Positions 25,401 to 33,602 of a stretch of 64,000 bases of DNA are shown piece after piece (the first letter of the stretch is position 1; each line of letters opens with the position of its first letter). Position numbers and translations under genes: made by a program. The notes beneath the pieces were generated by a model that saw nothing but the letters and a program-made list of their open reading frames with translations, was not told the DNA's origin and made no database searches. The stretch spans positions 1-64,000 of the forward strand of contig NZ_FCOQ01000029.1 of NCBI RefSeq assembly GCF_900021165.1, read 5' to 3'. Source of the DNA: Paenibacillus phocaeensis (GTDB taxonomy: Bacteria > Bacillota > Bacilli > Paenibacillales > Paenibacillaceae).

Positions 25401-27213
25401 CCTTCTCCGGAGCTTGGATTTCGCTGACGTATGGCCGTCCGGTCAAGTCGTTCTTCTTGTACGAGACATACCCTTCAACGCCCTTCACATCAAATGCGAT
25501 GGAGGTCACCCCGCTGTCCTTGGCCTTTTGGAGAAAAGCGCGCACCTGCTCGCTGGTTTGGAACTTCTTCGCATTAGAGGCTTGATCTACCCAAAGAATC
25601 ACTTGTTTCTCCGCGGATAAATTGTCCCGGGCGAACACCGCAAGGTCCCGCCGATCCTGCTCGACCCCGTTTTTCAACACTTTGATTTCGATATAGTTGG
25701 TGCCTTTCGTTAACGGGTAGGTATAGCTGAAGGCTCCATTCCCGTCAAAAGGGATAGCGCTCTCATTGATCAGCAACTGGATGGCCGCCGGATTGTCGAT
25801 GTTCTCAATCGTTCCCGAGATGACCGTATTTCCCTCTGTCACGGTATAGATCCGCTGATTGTTCAACTGGATCCGGGCGATCCGGCCGTTTCCGCTCATC
25901 AGATCCCGTACCGATACGACCTCCCCGTTCTTGCGCAGCTTGATGACATCTCCAACCTTGAAATTTTCCGCCAGGAACCGTTTGATGTAGTTGCCGGCAT
26001 AACTGTTGTCCTGCGCCATCAGGACGTAACCTTCTTCCGGGATGTCAAGAGACGTGGGTCCGGTCCATACGGGAGGCTGGCCATTGATCGACGGATTGAT
26101 GACCTGCAAGACCCGATTGCCCGCGTCAACCTGGACCGCCACATTCGTCTGGGGAATCTCGATGGAGCTGCCGTAATCTCTCGTAAACAAGGCTACGATA
26201 TTCGGTACGCCCGTCACGTCTTTATCGACGAAGTCGATCTTGATCCGCGGCCCATCGATGTCGATCGAGATGTCCTTCGGCGCGGCTTCGACTTCGATAT
26301 AGTCCTGATTCTCCGCCGGTTCATAGCTAACCGTCAGTGTGCTCGTCGTGATCTCCTCCCCTGCCTGGAGCAGCCGGATCGTGATTGCGTTCCCTCCAGG
26401 ACTCAAGTACACGGTCTCGCGAAAAACCCCTTCAGCCGACAGGTCGGCCGGCTCCCCGTTCACCGTAACGGCGAGCTCCAGCTTCTCGTCGTAGTTCGCC
26501 ACAAATCCAGCCACCTCGATAATGGGAATCTCTACGAGGGTCTGGTCTTCCGTCATCATGATGAGCTCCGGAAGCTGCGGCTCCGGATCCGGATCGGGCT
26601 CAGGCTCAGGTTCAGGCTCCGGATCCGGCGATAACGGAAGGAAATCCGCCGCCGTCACCTCCACCCCTGCTCGCATCAGCTTCACCTGATCCCCCGGACG
26701 GTACTGTCGATAAAGCGTCTGCTTATAATTCGACTCCGCCCAGGTGCTGTCCCCTCCAGCCAATACGACATACCCTCCGTCCGGAATCGGGAGCATTTGC
26801 TCGGCATCCCAGGTTGCCGGGGGATCGTCCTGCGGGCCAATCACTTCCTGCACGAAGCCTCCTGCATCCACGGCGACGGCAACATGAAGCTCCGGAACCC
26901 GGATTTCAGAGAGGGCATATGCCGCATCGGTCACCGTAGCACCGCTTGTGTATAAGGCGAGATAATCGTTCTTATCTTCCAGTTGGGCTTCCGCCACGTT
27001 AATGTCCGTGAATACAAGAGAGGTGCCGCCGTCTTCGGAGACCAACTGTACCGGTTCCCTTCCAGCCTCTTGCACGTGCAGTATCTCCTCTGCCCCGGCG
27101 GCCGAAGAGGTGATCGGCAAGCCGGGCCAGAACCATGCCGTCAGCAAGGAGAGACAGATCAGCCCGGCCATTCGTTTCTGCAACGCATGTTTCATCCGCT
27201 TCCCCCTTTTCAT
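22492..27213 (-). CDS. Large surface protein: GH-like (DUF187/GHL10) domain plus three SLH repeats
   Basis: A 1,573-residue secreted protein. In order: signal peptide (about 1-40), beta-rich modules, a Pro-Glu-Asp linker (about 195-212), more beta modules, a TIM-barrel GH-like domain of the YngK/GHL10 type (about 536-930; QVILWVDQASNAKKF, LGLEIHAAINVFAEG, NVDGVIHDRGRYDN), a Ser-Gly-Pro linker (about 1134-1164), and three SLH repeats (about 1383-1573) that anchor it to wall polymers. It probably cleaves a glycan at the cell surface. The start could also be ATG 27195, which has its own AAGGGGG. It is the last gene of the importer operon, 13 bases after the lipoprotein stop. Confidence 0.88.
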   Translation of the reverse strand: MKRGKRMKHALQKRMAGLICLSLLTAWFWPGLPITSSAAGAEEILHVQEAGREPVQLVSEDGGTSLVFTDINVAEAQLEDKNDYLALYTSGATVTDAAYALSEIRVPELHVAVAVDAGGFVQEVIGPQDDPPATWDAEQMLPIPDGGYVVLAGGDSTWAESNYKQTLYRQYRPGDQVKLMRAGVEVTAADFLPLSPDPEPEPEPEPDPDPEPQLPELIMMTEDQTLVEIPIIEVAGFVANYDEKLELAVTVNGEPADLSAEGVFRETVYLSPGGNAITIRLLQAGEEITTSTLTVSYEPAENQDYIEVEAAPKDISIDIDGPRIKIDFVDKDVTGVPNIVALFTRDYGSSIEIPQTNVAVQVDAGNRVLQVINPSINGQPPVWTGPTSLDIPEEGYVLMAQDNSYAGNYIKRFLAENFKVGDVIKLRKNGEVVSVRDLMSGNGRIARIQLNNQRIYTVTEGNTVISGTIENIDNPAAIQLLINESAIPFDGNGAFSYTYPLTKGTNYIEIKVLKNGVEQDRRDLAVFARDNLSAEKQVILWVDQASNAKKFQTSEQVRAFLQKAKDSGVTSIAFDVKGVEGYVSYKKNDLTGRPYVSEIQAPEKAGASPNLDLLQEFIDHGHALGLEIHAAINVFAEGSIAYNEFAVLNDHLDWEERVHYAENNGEIKRLRESAKQGLVAFVNPANDEVREYQLKTFEEIIKNYNVDGVIHDRGRYDNEGADFSEETRVKFEQFLLERGKQLNDWPNDIFYYENNARVDGPLIQDWWEFRSGIIQSFFREAKSLVDSYEAQTGRTIQVSSYVGSWYETYYLNGVNWGSKNFRIHPSLGLPVESVYTPEYYDTGYIEYLDFLMIGAYQTTSQEIQKYITLGNIVTNGEIPLYAGIALNNVQLPAVQREVFQAGLRTTNGLMLFDASQINWAIAKAALQDREWVKDYQLGISLPDSADTFLEGHYYNVNRVEGNINVMTEAYGTTTGTNHFGVEVVVDNTGVVTRVANRSQAINWSWAAPEENNSVIPPGGFVISTIDPSGTRTNRQLVANAYEVGDQVRAAVLSGLMDDELRETRDSHYLLEGTVEVLGPGTPTVKVNGETAALSPAGVFTVNVPLTTGINFVQVEVYVDERKTNRDAVQIIRTSTGDGSSSPGQPGSSGGSSSGSTSSPAKPAKPDRLNVEKTTAENGQVTIHAKVDLSQMLEEVKNLREKPAQSQQLNYDFKDPADVITLHLPTPGLEAVVKELPEGAILLESSLGRLELPVQALSEALNQLGTADSLQIRIALPEKAQEYRLNLLLPEQAERLGSMLEVSFFGGQGGSQTVLPVFSSSYAKLTTAPRSGAEDADTTTVLLLEPSLNRYAFVPAVLTREDGKSRITFRLKGSGIYAAISYRKTFTDMNGHWAADEVALLASKTVIQGTSDTEFSPDASITRAEFTAMLVRALGIAGQSGPNANLHFKDVSSGVWYADAVSAAVEHGLIEGYDGGEFRPNEPITREQMSVLLVRSLKLAGVEVAPRNPDSMLTGFKDRGHIGAWAEEAVATAVDSGLMKGRGGDLFAPGSSSTRAEGATVLARMLRMAGLIHP

Positions 27214-27225
27214 TCGCAGAACTCC

Positions 27226-28758
27226 CTATTGGGTTGACTGGAACCACTCGTTCGCCGCAGCGACCATATCCGCTCCGCCTTCCGCCCTCCATTGCGCCAG
27301 GAATTGATCATATTGCTCGATGGGCTTCGCCCCTGAAATGAATTGCAGCACATTATCATCCAGCAACGTTGTCAGCTTGAGCAGATTTTGGGACACCGCT
27401 TCAATCGGGGGTGCCGTCGACATCGGATCCACAACGATCAGGCCTTCCGCATTTTTCTGGAACGCTTCAAAATGCGCCTGAAGTACCGGATCTTTGCGTA
27501 CGCGCGCCTGCCAGTAAATCGGATATTTCTCTTCGTCAACGCCGGTCAGAAAGCTGCTGGCATTGTTCAATTGATCGTTGAAGATCGGGAGAATCGGATA
27601 ATACTTGTCGTCCTTCACTTCATAATGAACACCTTCCTGCCCGAGAGCGATGCCTTTGAATGTCTCCGGCTCCAGCTTCGCGTTCAGGAATTGCATAGCG
27701 GCTTCTTTACGCTTGGAGGATTTCAGAATGCCGATATACCAGGTCGTGTTCGCTTTCGCGCCAACAGCCGCTTTCCCGTCCGGTCCTTTCAGATAAGGAA
27801 CGATCGTCGTTTTAGCCTCGGGGAAGTTCTTCTGCAGGGCAGCGATGGTTGAGCCCGCATTCCACCAAGCCAGCTTATACATGGCCGCATTGCCGCCGGA
27901 GAATTTCTCGATCGATTCCTGTGCGGTGTTCAGCGGAGTTTCCGTATCCAGCAAACCTTCCTTGTACAATTGGTTCATATAAGTGATGTATTCTTTCATC
28001 TCAGGCTGCTCGGCCCGATGTACCAGCTTGCCGTCGACTTCTTTCCAGTCCGTATACACGCCAAAAGTGGCGGCGATGTCCCCGTAAATGGAATCCTTGC
28101 TCATCGTCAGCGGGATGACGTTTTTCTTCTCTTTGATCGTCTTCAGCACCGTATACAGCTCATCCCGGTTGGTCGGGATCGACAAGCCCAACTCATCCAG
28201 CCAATCCTGCCGGACGACAAGCTCCTCGCCGATGCTCACGCCCGCCCCGGTCTCGGGAATGCCGTAGATTTTTCCGTCGATCGTTGCGCTGGCGAAGGAC
28301 TCCGGCTTGATGGATTGTTGAATATAGTTGCCATGGGCCTCGATAAGCTCATCCAGCGGCTCGAGCGCTCCCGCCGAAGCCAGATTGTAGAACTGGGCCG
28401 CATTCAGCTTGGCGATGTCATAATTCTCTTTGCTGGATACCATCAGGTTCAGCTTTTCATCGGCATTCTCTGCGGGCAAGAGTTCATAATCCACATGGAA
28501 GCCGGTTCTTTCCTCAATGTATTTCGCCACATATTCAGTTTTCGGATCAAACAACCCGTATTGCATAATCATCCGCAGATCCGGTTTATCCGAGCTGCCC
28601 CCGCCTTTACTTCCTTCCGTCGACGTGTTCGTTGGACTGTCCGAGGGCGGAGCCGCAGATGGCTCCGAGGTTCCGCCTCCCCCGCCGCAGCCGGACAACA
28701 CCAGGGTGAAACCTAGAATCGCAGTGAGTACCGCCGATGTTTTAAATTTGAGAATCAT
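27226..28758 (-). CDS. Sugar ABC transporter solute-binding lipoprotein (LplA-like)
   Basis: A 510-residue extracellular binding protein with lipobox LSGC followed by a Gly/Ser-rich tether. The type-1 solute-binding fold shows LRMIMQYGLFDP, LMVSSKENYDIAKLN and IYGIPETGAGVSIGEELVVRQDWLD. The family captures oligosaccharides for an LplB/LplC-type importer. ATG 28758 has a perfect AAGGAGG six bases upstream; the longer reading to 28857 does not. The partner permeases are the two genes upstream. Its C-terminal region is similar to that of the second lipoprotein ending at 35398. Confidence 0.92.
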   Translation of the reverse strand: MILKFKTSAVLTAILGFTLVLSGCGGGGGTSEPSAAPPSDSPTNTSTEGSKGGGSSDKPDLRMIMQYGLFDPKTEYVAKYIEERTGFHVDYELLPAENADEKLNLMVSSKENYDIAKLNAAQFYNLASAGALEPLDELIEAHGNYIQQSIKPESFASATIDGKIYGIPETGAGVSIGEELVVRQDWLDELGLSIPTNRDELYTVLKTIKEKKNVIPLTMSKDSIYGDIAATFGVYTDWKEVDGKLVHRAEQPEMKEYITYMNQLYKEGLLDTETPLNTAQESIEKFSGGNAAMYKLAWWNAGSTIAALQKNFPEAKTTIVPYLKGPDGKAAVGAKANTTWYIGILKSSKRKEAAMQFLNAKLEPETFKGIALGQEGVHYEVKDDKYYPILPIFNDQLNNASSFLTGVDEEKYPIYWQARVRKDPVLQAHFEAFQKNAEGLIVVDPMSTAPPIEAVSQNLLKLTTLLDDNVLQFISGAKPIEQYDQFLAQWRAEGGADMVAAANEWFQSTQ

Positions 28759-28853
28759 GAATAACCTCCTTAGAATGGGTTTGTGGTTAAGGGCACTACT
28801 GCAAGCGGAGCGCATCACCTCCTTCGGGAAGTTGCCGTCACCAAACGTCTGTC

Positions 28854-29771
28854 TCAACCTTTAATCGAGCCCACCAGCACGCCTTTGACGAAGTATTTTT
28901 GCAAGAAAGGATAGACAAGAAGGATGGGGATCGTCGCCAGCAGGATCGAAGAGGCTTGAATCGACTGCGGGGTGGTGTTAATCGCGGCATCGACATTATC
29001 CTTCAGAAAATCGCCGCTGGACGAGACGAGAAGCTCCTTCAAGTAAAGCTGCATCGGCTTGATGGCCGGGTCGCTGATGTAGATCATGGCGGAGAAATAA
29101 TCGTTCCAGAACGCCACGGCAAAAAACAACCCGATCGTAGCAAGCACCGGCAGCGACAAGGGAAGCATGACCGACGCCAGAATCCGAATATTTCCTGCAC
29201 CGTCCAATTTGGCCGATTCCTCCAGTTCTTCCGGAAGGCCTTCGAAATAATTTTTGATGATCAGCATGTTGTACACGTTCACCATCGCGGGGAGGAACAG
29301 GACCGGGAACGTATTGACCAGGTTCAGGTTCTGCATCAACAGGTACGTCGGAATTAACCCGCCGCTGAATAACATGGTAAATACGAAGATCAGCAGCAGC
29401 CCCTTCCTGCCGCGCAGCCGAACTTTGGACAACGGATAGGCCGTCAGCGTCGTCAGAAACAAACTGCATGTTGTCCCGACCAGGGTCAGGGCGACAGACA
29501 CCTTCAGCGAATTCAGGAACATGGAATCCTGGAGCACATATTGATACGTCTCGAATTGAAGACCCACCGGCAGCAAGCCCACCCTTCCGGAGATGACGGC
29601 TCCCTCGCTGCTTAAGGATTTGGCGAGCAAATTGACGAAGGGCAGCAGCGTCGTCAGCCCCAGCAAGATGAAGAAGAGGTAATTAATAACGGTAAAGCAT
29701 TTCTCGGAGAACGAGGTTTTGATTGCGTTTCGCGATGTTTGTATTCCTTCCAAAGCCCGTGTAGGTTCCAT
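28854..29771 (-). CDS. Sugar ABC transporter permease (LplC/YtcP-like)
   Basis: A 305-residue membrane protein with six predicted helices and the ABC-importer coupling loop (EAA motif) at EELEESAKLDGAGNIRI near residue 190. The end, PFLQKYFVKGVLVGSIKG, is the standard tail of this permease branch. It forms a heterodimer with the permease encoded upstream, delivering sugar from the lipoprotein; the ATPase subunit is not in this operon and is probably a shared MsmK-type protein. AAGGGGA precedes the ATG. Confidence 0.93.
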   Translation of the reverse strand: MEPTRALEGIQTSRNAIKTSFSEKCFTVINYLFFILLGLTTLLPFVNLLAKSLSSEGAVISGRVGLLPVGLQFETYQYVLQDSMFLNSLKVSVALTLVGTTCSLFLTTLTAYPLSKVRLRGRKGLLLIFVFTMLFSGGLIPTYLLMQNLNLVNTFPVLFLPAMVNVYNMLIIKNYFEGLPEELEESAKLDGAGNIRILASVMLPLSLPVLATIGLFFAVAFWNDYFSAMIYISDPAIKPMQLYLKELLVSSSGDFLKDNVDAAINTTPQSIQASSILLATIPILLVYPFLQKYFVKGVLVGSIKG

Positions 29772-29789
29772 TCAGCAAAATCCCCTTTC

Positions 29790-30758
29790 CTACCAAATCC
29801 CGCGCTGCAGATATTTACGGCTGGCTGCATTCCCGGCGATGACCAGCGTGAAGGAGATGACCGCTTCAAAGAGCCCCACCGCTGTCGAGAAGCTGTAGTC
29901 CTGACTTCCCAGCCCCCTGCGGTACACATACGTGCCGATGACATCGGAGACCTGATAGACCACCGGATTGTACATCACCAGAATTTGTTCGGTACCCGCC
30001 TCCAGCACGCTGCCAAGCCTTAGAATAAACATCAGGATGATAATCGGGGCGATGCCCGGCAACGTGATGTGCCACAGCTGCTTCCATCTGCCGGCCCCAT
30101 CCATTCTCGCCGCTTCGTAGAGCATCGGATCAATCGTGGTGAACGCCGCCAGGTACACGATCGTGCTCCAGCCGGTCTCTTTCCAGCCCGCCGAAGTGAT
30201 CAGCACGCTGCGGAACACGCTGTTGTCCAGGAAGAAAGCGATCGGCTCCATTCCCATCGCGGCCAGCGCTTTGTTAACGATCCCTCCGTTTGTCGACAGC
30301 AGATCCATAAATAACCCGCCGACGATCACCCAGGACAGGAAATGCGGCAGATAGATCACGGTTTGCACCGTCCGTTTAAAGATGAGATTGCGCATCTCAT
30401 TCAACATAAGCGCGATGACGATGGGGAGCGGAAACAGAATCACAATTTTCAGAAAACTGAGGATCACCGTATTTTTGAACACTTGGGCAAAGTCCGGCGA
30501 TGTAAACAGCTTCTCGAAATGCTTCCAGCCTACCCAAGGGCTGTCCGCGAAGCCGCTGAAAATGTTGAAATCCTTGAAGGCAATGCTGATTCCGTACATC
30601 GGGGTGTACTTGAACAGCAAAATGAACAAAATGCCCGGCACAAGCAGCAAATAGAGATCCCATTCCTTCCGGATGTCGAGCCCGAGCCGGCTCCAATACC
30701 CGCGTTTGGGCTTGATCGTCTTGGCCGTTTCGGTCCCGGATCCGTTCTTCAATTGCAT
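29790..30758 (-). CDS. Sugar ABC transporter permease (LplB-like)
   Basis: A 322-residue permease with six helices, YTPMYGISIAFKDFNIF after the first helix, and the EAA loop YEAARMDGAGRWKQLW. FKRTVQTVIYLPHFLSWVI is a family signature. ATG 30758 is preceded by AAAGGGGG with good spacing; an upstream ATG at 30803 is less likely. It is the first gene of the import operon, preceded by a TACAAT -10 element but no clear -35, so activation by a regulator is likely. Confidence 0.92.
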   Translation of the reverse strand: MQLKNGSGTETAKTIKPKRGYWSRLGLDIRKEWDLYLLLVPGILFILLFKYTPMYGISIAFKDFNIFSGFADSPWVGWKHFEKLFTSPDFAQVFKNTVILSFLKIVILFPLPIVIALMLNEMRNLIFKRTVQTVIYLPHFLSWVIVGGLFMDLLSTNGGIVNKALAAMGMEPIAFFLDNSVFRSVLITSAGWKETGWSTIVYLAAFTTIDPMLYEAARMDGAGRWKQLWHITLPGIAPIIILMFILRLGSVLEAGTEQILVMYNPVVYQVSDVIGTYVYRRGLGSQDYSFSTAVGLFEAVISFTLVIAGNAASRKYLQRGIW

Positions 30759-30801
30759 GAGCTTGCCCCCTTTCCTCTGTCCTTCATCCACTGGTGTTAA
30801 C

Positions 30802-30807
30802 ATTGTA
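30802..30807 (-). promoter_or_regulatory. Candidate -10 element of the first import operon
   Basis: TACAAT read on the minus strand, about 44 bases upstream of the LplB-like start. I could not find a matching -35 at 16-18 bases, which would fit a promoter that needs an AraC-type activator. Confidence 0.35.
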
Positions 30808-30886
30808 AAGTTGGACCGGGTCGGCTGAGTAGGCGAGAGTAATTACTATTTGTGGTAAATTGATGGTTTCTAGACCGCCGGGAGAC

Positions 30887-30911
30887 AAAAAAAGAAGCCT
30901 TGCGGCTTCTT
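30887..30911 (-). terminator. Rho-independent terminator on the minus strand
   Basis: AAGAAGCC (30892-30899) and GGCTTCTT (30904-30911) form an 8-bp stem with a four-base loop. On the minus strand the stem is followed by a run of Ts (A-run at 30887-30893). It ends a leftward transcript coming from the interrupted small frame at 30926-31081. Confidence 0.85.
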
Positions 30912-30925
30912 GGGGAGGGAGGGAG

Positions 30926-31081
30926 CTATGCAGTACGTTTGAGGTGAATCATGATGGCATCGTATAGAAAATCTGCAAATCCTTCTTTACCGAATTCTCG
31001 CATTCAGCCCAGCTTGTCCTCGGGCGCGGCCTCGGCGACTTTTCGATAAATGCGGTCAGAACGCAGCGTTGTAAGGTTCAT
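30926..31081 (-). pseudogene. Small interrupted frame (two 25-codon pieces split by TGA-ATG)
   Basis: From ATG 31081, with AGGAGTGGGAG upstream, 25 codons run to a TGA at 31004-31006. An ATG follows directly in the same frame and opens 25 more codons to a TAG at 30926. The first piece starts MNLTTLRSDRIYRKVAEAAP and the second MREFGKEGFADFLYDAIM. A good terminator follows. It looks like a small gene broken by one nonsense change, or two short coupled peptides. I do not recognise the family. Confidence 0.45.
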
Positions 31082-31200
31082 AACTCCCACTCCTAGTAAA
31101 GTTTAATTAGGGAGAATTAGGATCTATGACGTAATGTGAGAGTCAAGCCTTCTTTTGGCGCTTATGCTGCGGGAGGTTTCGGGCGGGTTCGTTCGTGCGC

Positions 31201-31383
31201 TAACGCTTGCCAGAACGCTTATTCCGCGAAAATCGGGGCCTTTCCCATTCTAACGCTTGCTAAACATCTTATTTGAGGAAAAATCGTACTTTCGCGCTGA
31301 AAATCCGGAAATAAGCGTTCTAATCCGCGTTAGAATTTGCAGAGCCCCGTTTAGGCCCGAATAACGCCGCTCATCAGCGTTAG
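31201..31383. repeat. Four-box inverted-repeat element, tandem copy 1
   Basis: Forward boxes TAACGCTTGCCAGAACGCTT (31201) and TAACGCTTGC (31251) are 50 bases apart. Inverted boxes AAATAAGCGTTC...GCGTTAG (31309) and GAATAACGCC...GCGTTAG (31359) are also 50 bases apart. Inner segments such as CGGGGC and GCCCCG are complementary, so the 183 bases can form one long imperfect hairpin. Spacer DNA of about 77 bases, including the palindrome CCCCAATTGGGG, separates it from copy 2. I see no gene between 31082 and 32006, only these copies. Confidence 0.85.
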
Positions 31384-31460
31384 AACTGGGCTGTTGCTGC
31401 ATCCCCCCCAATTGGGGGCTGAACCTTCAATACTGGTAACTTCCGTTCTCATTTTCTCGC

Positions 31461-31643
31461 TAACGCTTGCCAGAACGCTTATTCCGCGAAAATCGGGGCC
31501 TTCCCCATTCTAACGCTTGCCAAACATCTTATTTGTGGAAAAATCGTACTTTCGCGCTGAAATTCGGGAAATAAGCGTTCTGATCCGCGTTAGAATTTGC
31601 AAAGCCCCGTTTAGGCCCGAATAACGCCGCTCATCAGCGTTAG
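31461..31643. repeat. Four-box inverted-repeat element, tandem copy 2
   Basis: Same structure as copy 1, displaced by 260 bases and nearly identical over the whole unit and the spacer. Differences are single bases, for example TTTGTGG for TTTGAGG and TGATCCGC for TAATCCGC. They make it an older or faster-changing copy than copies 1 and 3, which resemble each other more. Confidence 0.85.
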
Positions 31644-31721
31644 AACTGGGCTGTTGCTGCATTCCCCCAATTGGGGGCTGAACACCTTCTATACTGGTAA
31701 CTTCCGTTCTCATTTTCTCGC

Positions 31722-31904
31722 TAACGCTTGCCAGAACGCTTATTCCGCGAAAATCGGGGCCTTTCCCATTCTAACGCTTGCTAAACATCTTATTTGAGGA
31801 AAAATCGTACTTTCGCGCTGAAAATCCGGAAATAAGCGTTCTAATCCGCGTTAGAATTTGCAAAGCCCCGTTTAGGCCCGAATAACGCCGCTCACCAGCG
31901 TTAG
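31722..31904. repeat. Four-box inverted-repeat element, tandem copy 3
   Basis: Same structure, displaced 261 bases from copy 2. Sequence identity with copy 1 is almost complete through the last inverted box, then the similarity stops at about 31920. That marks the right end of the duplicated unit, just before the end of the response-regulator gene at 32007. Confidence 0.85.
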
Positions 31905-32006
31905 AACTGGGCTGTTGCCGCACTGCCCCCACGCATCCTGAGCCTACACCTGTACCCTGCCCTCTCCCGGCCCCCCGCCAAAGCTCCTGGCCAAACCAAA
32001 CTTGAT

Positions 32007-33602
32007 CTAGCCCCTGCACTCTCCGGGGTTCACCCCCCAATATTTGCGGAAAACCTTAGTGAAGTAACTGACATCCCGGTATCCTACCGAACGGGCGGCG
32101 TCGTAGACCTTATGCCCTTCCTGCAGCAGCCATTTGGCCCGCTCCATCTTGCGCTCGAGCACATAATCCGAGAAGGCAACCCCCATCTCCTGCTTGAACA
32201 ACCGGCTTAAATAAGAGGAGTTGATATACATGCGATCCGCCACGATGTGCAAGGTCAGCTCCTGATCCATTTCCTCATTCAGCAAACGGAGAATCTCCTT
32301 CACGACTTGGTGGCTGTTCGCTTTGCGCTGGTCCTTAACATAGGTCACGATGCGATTGACAATTCTCGTCAGGAGCGTCCAGGTCTGCGACTGCGTGCTG
32401 AGCAAACTCACGTTCTGTACATACTTCGCATCTTCGCCAAGCACCTGCTTGATCGTCCACCCCCGCTTTTGAACCATCCGGATAAACAGACCATGGAGAA
32501 AGAGCAGCGCCTCATGAAATTCATCCGAAGACTCCATCTTGGAGAACTGCCCCTCCCAGATTCCCCGCAACGCTTCCATCGCTTTGGCCTCGTCCGCCGT
32601 TTCCATCGCAATCTCCAGCTCCTTCTCCAGGTTCGGCTGGATCGCAAAGGGCCGGGCGCTCGCGCCAGTTGTCTCCTGATAAGGAATAACGAGATCATGC
32701 CCATACACGACCCGCTCCTGAAGCGCATGGCAAGCCTGCCGGTATAACACATCCATGTGCTCCAGCGGTCCCACTGACGCGCTAATGCCGGCGCTGGCGG
32801 TTCGATGCAGCACCTCCTTGGCCCGGGAAAGCAGCTGGGACAAATCCGCATTCATCCGCAGCAACACCTCGCTGGCTTCCAGCTCCGGGCTGACCACATA
32901 TACCATCATCAGATTCAGGTCCGAGTCGGCGGCAATCCACCAGGCGGGAGGAGCTAACAGCTCCTTGGCAAGGAACTGCAACGTAAACTTCAGGAGCTCC
33001 GCCTTCTCCTCATCTTCCGGATAAGGATCCAGCTCTACCGCCGCAACGGCGATCCGATCCTGCTGTCGCAGCGGGATGTGCAACTCTTTGCTTTTGGCCA
33101 AAATCTCTTCGCGTCCAACCTTGCCGCTGGCCCATTGCAGAAAAAACAGGTTTTGCAAATGCGGCAGGTTTGACAGCCATTGCTTCTCCAAGGCCGCCTG
33201 CCGCCGCCATTGCTCCAAATCCTGTTGCAGTTGGCGGCGTGCCTCCAATACCGCTTCCAGAATCTCTTCCTCGCCCGCAGGCTTCAGCAAATACCGGGTA
33301 ACTCCGTGTTTTAAGGCAATCTGGGCAAACTCGAAGTTGTCGTGTCCGCTTAAAATAATGACCTTCATCAACCGGGTGAGCCATCCGCGTTCCTTCAGCT
33401 CCCGCAGCAGCGCCAGTCCATCCATGCCCGGCATCTGCACGTCGATCAACATGAGATCCGGCTTCTTCCGCTCCATGAGCTGCAAGGCATCCCGTCCGTT
33501 GGCCGCCGTTCCGATCATGTCGATCCCGTGCGACTCCCACAGGATATTATAGGCCAGCGCCTGGCGCAGACGGGGTTCGTCCTCCACGATCATGAGATTC
33601 AT
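32007..33602 (-). CDS. YesN-like response regulator, AraC-type
   Basis: A 531-residue two-component regulator. The receiver domain (1-120) has the acidic pocket VEDE, phosphoacceptor D54 in LMLIDVQMPGMDG, and K in LLKPAG. A middle region of unknown fold follows, then two AraC helix-turn-helix motifs at the C-terminus (SSYLSRLFKQEMGVAFSDYV and AARSVGYRDVSYFTKVFRKY). It would be phosphorylated by the kinase encoded upstream and activate sugar-uptake genes, most simply the import operon on its left. GGAGGGGG precedes the ATG. It overlaps the kinase gene by 56 bases. Confidence 0.93.
   Translation of the reverse strand: MNLMIVEDEPRLRQALAYNILWESHGIDMIGTAANGRDALQLMERKKPDLMLIDVQMPGMDGLALLRELKERGWLTRLMKVIILSGHDNFEFAQIALKHGVTRYLLKPAGEEEILEAVLEARRQLQQDLEQWRRQAALEKQWLSNLPHLQNLFFLQWASGKVGREEILAKSKELHIPLRQQDRIAVAAVELDPYPEDEEKAELLKFTLQFLAKELLAPPAWWIAADSDLNLMMVYVVSPELEASEVLLRMNADLSQLLSRAKEVLHRTASAGISASVGPLEHMDVLYRQACHALQERVVYGHDLVIPYQETTGASARPFAIQPNLEKELEIAMETADEAKAMEALRGIWEGQFSKMESSDEFHEALLFLHGLFIRMVQKRGWTIKQVLGEDAKYVQNVSLLSTQSQTWTLLTRIVNRIVTYVKDQRKANSHQVVKEILRLLNEEMDQELTLHIVADRMYINSSYLSRLFKQEMGVAFSDYVLERKMERAKWLLQEGHKVYDAARSVGYRDVSYFTKVFRKYWGVNPGECRG

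Noticed and set aside
31004..31006. Selenocysteine codon in the interrupted small frame
   Set aside because: No SECIS-like hairpin follows the TGA, the frame restarts at an adjacent ATG, and such a small protein gives no support for selenocysteine.
31201..31904. CRISPR-like array
   Set aside because: The units are 183 bp, the spacers are nearly identical, and no cas genes are near.
31510..32040. Two minus-strand frames that share QQPSSNA...RRYSGLNG
   Set aside because: They are translations of the inverted-repeat copies, with no ribosome site and no known family.
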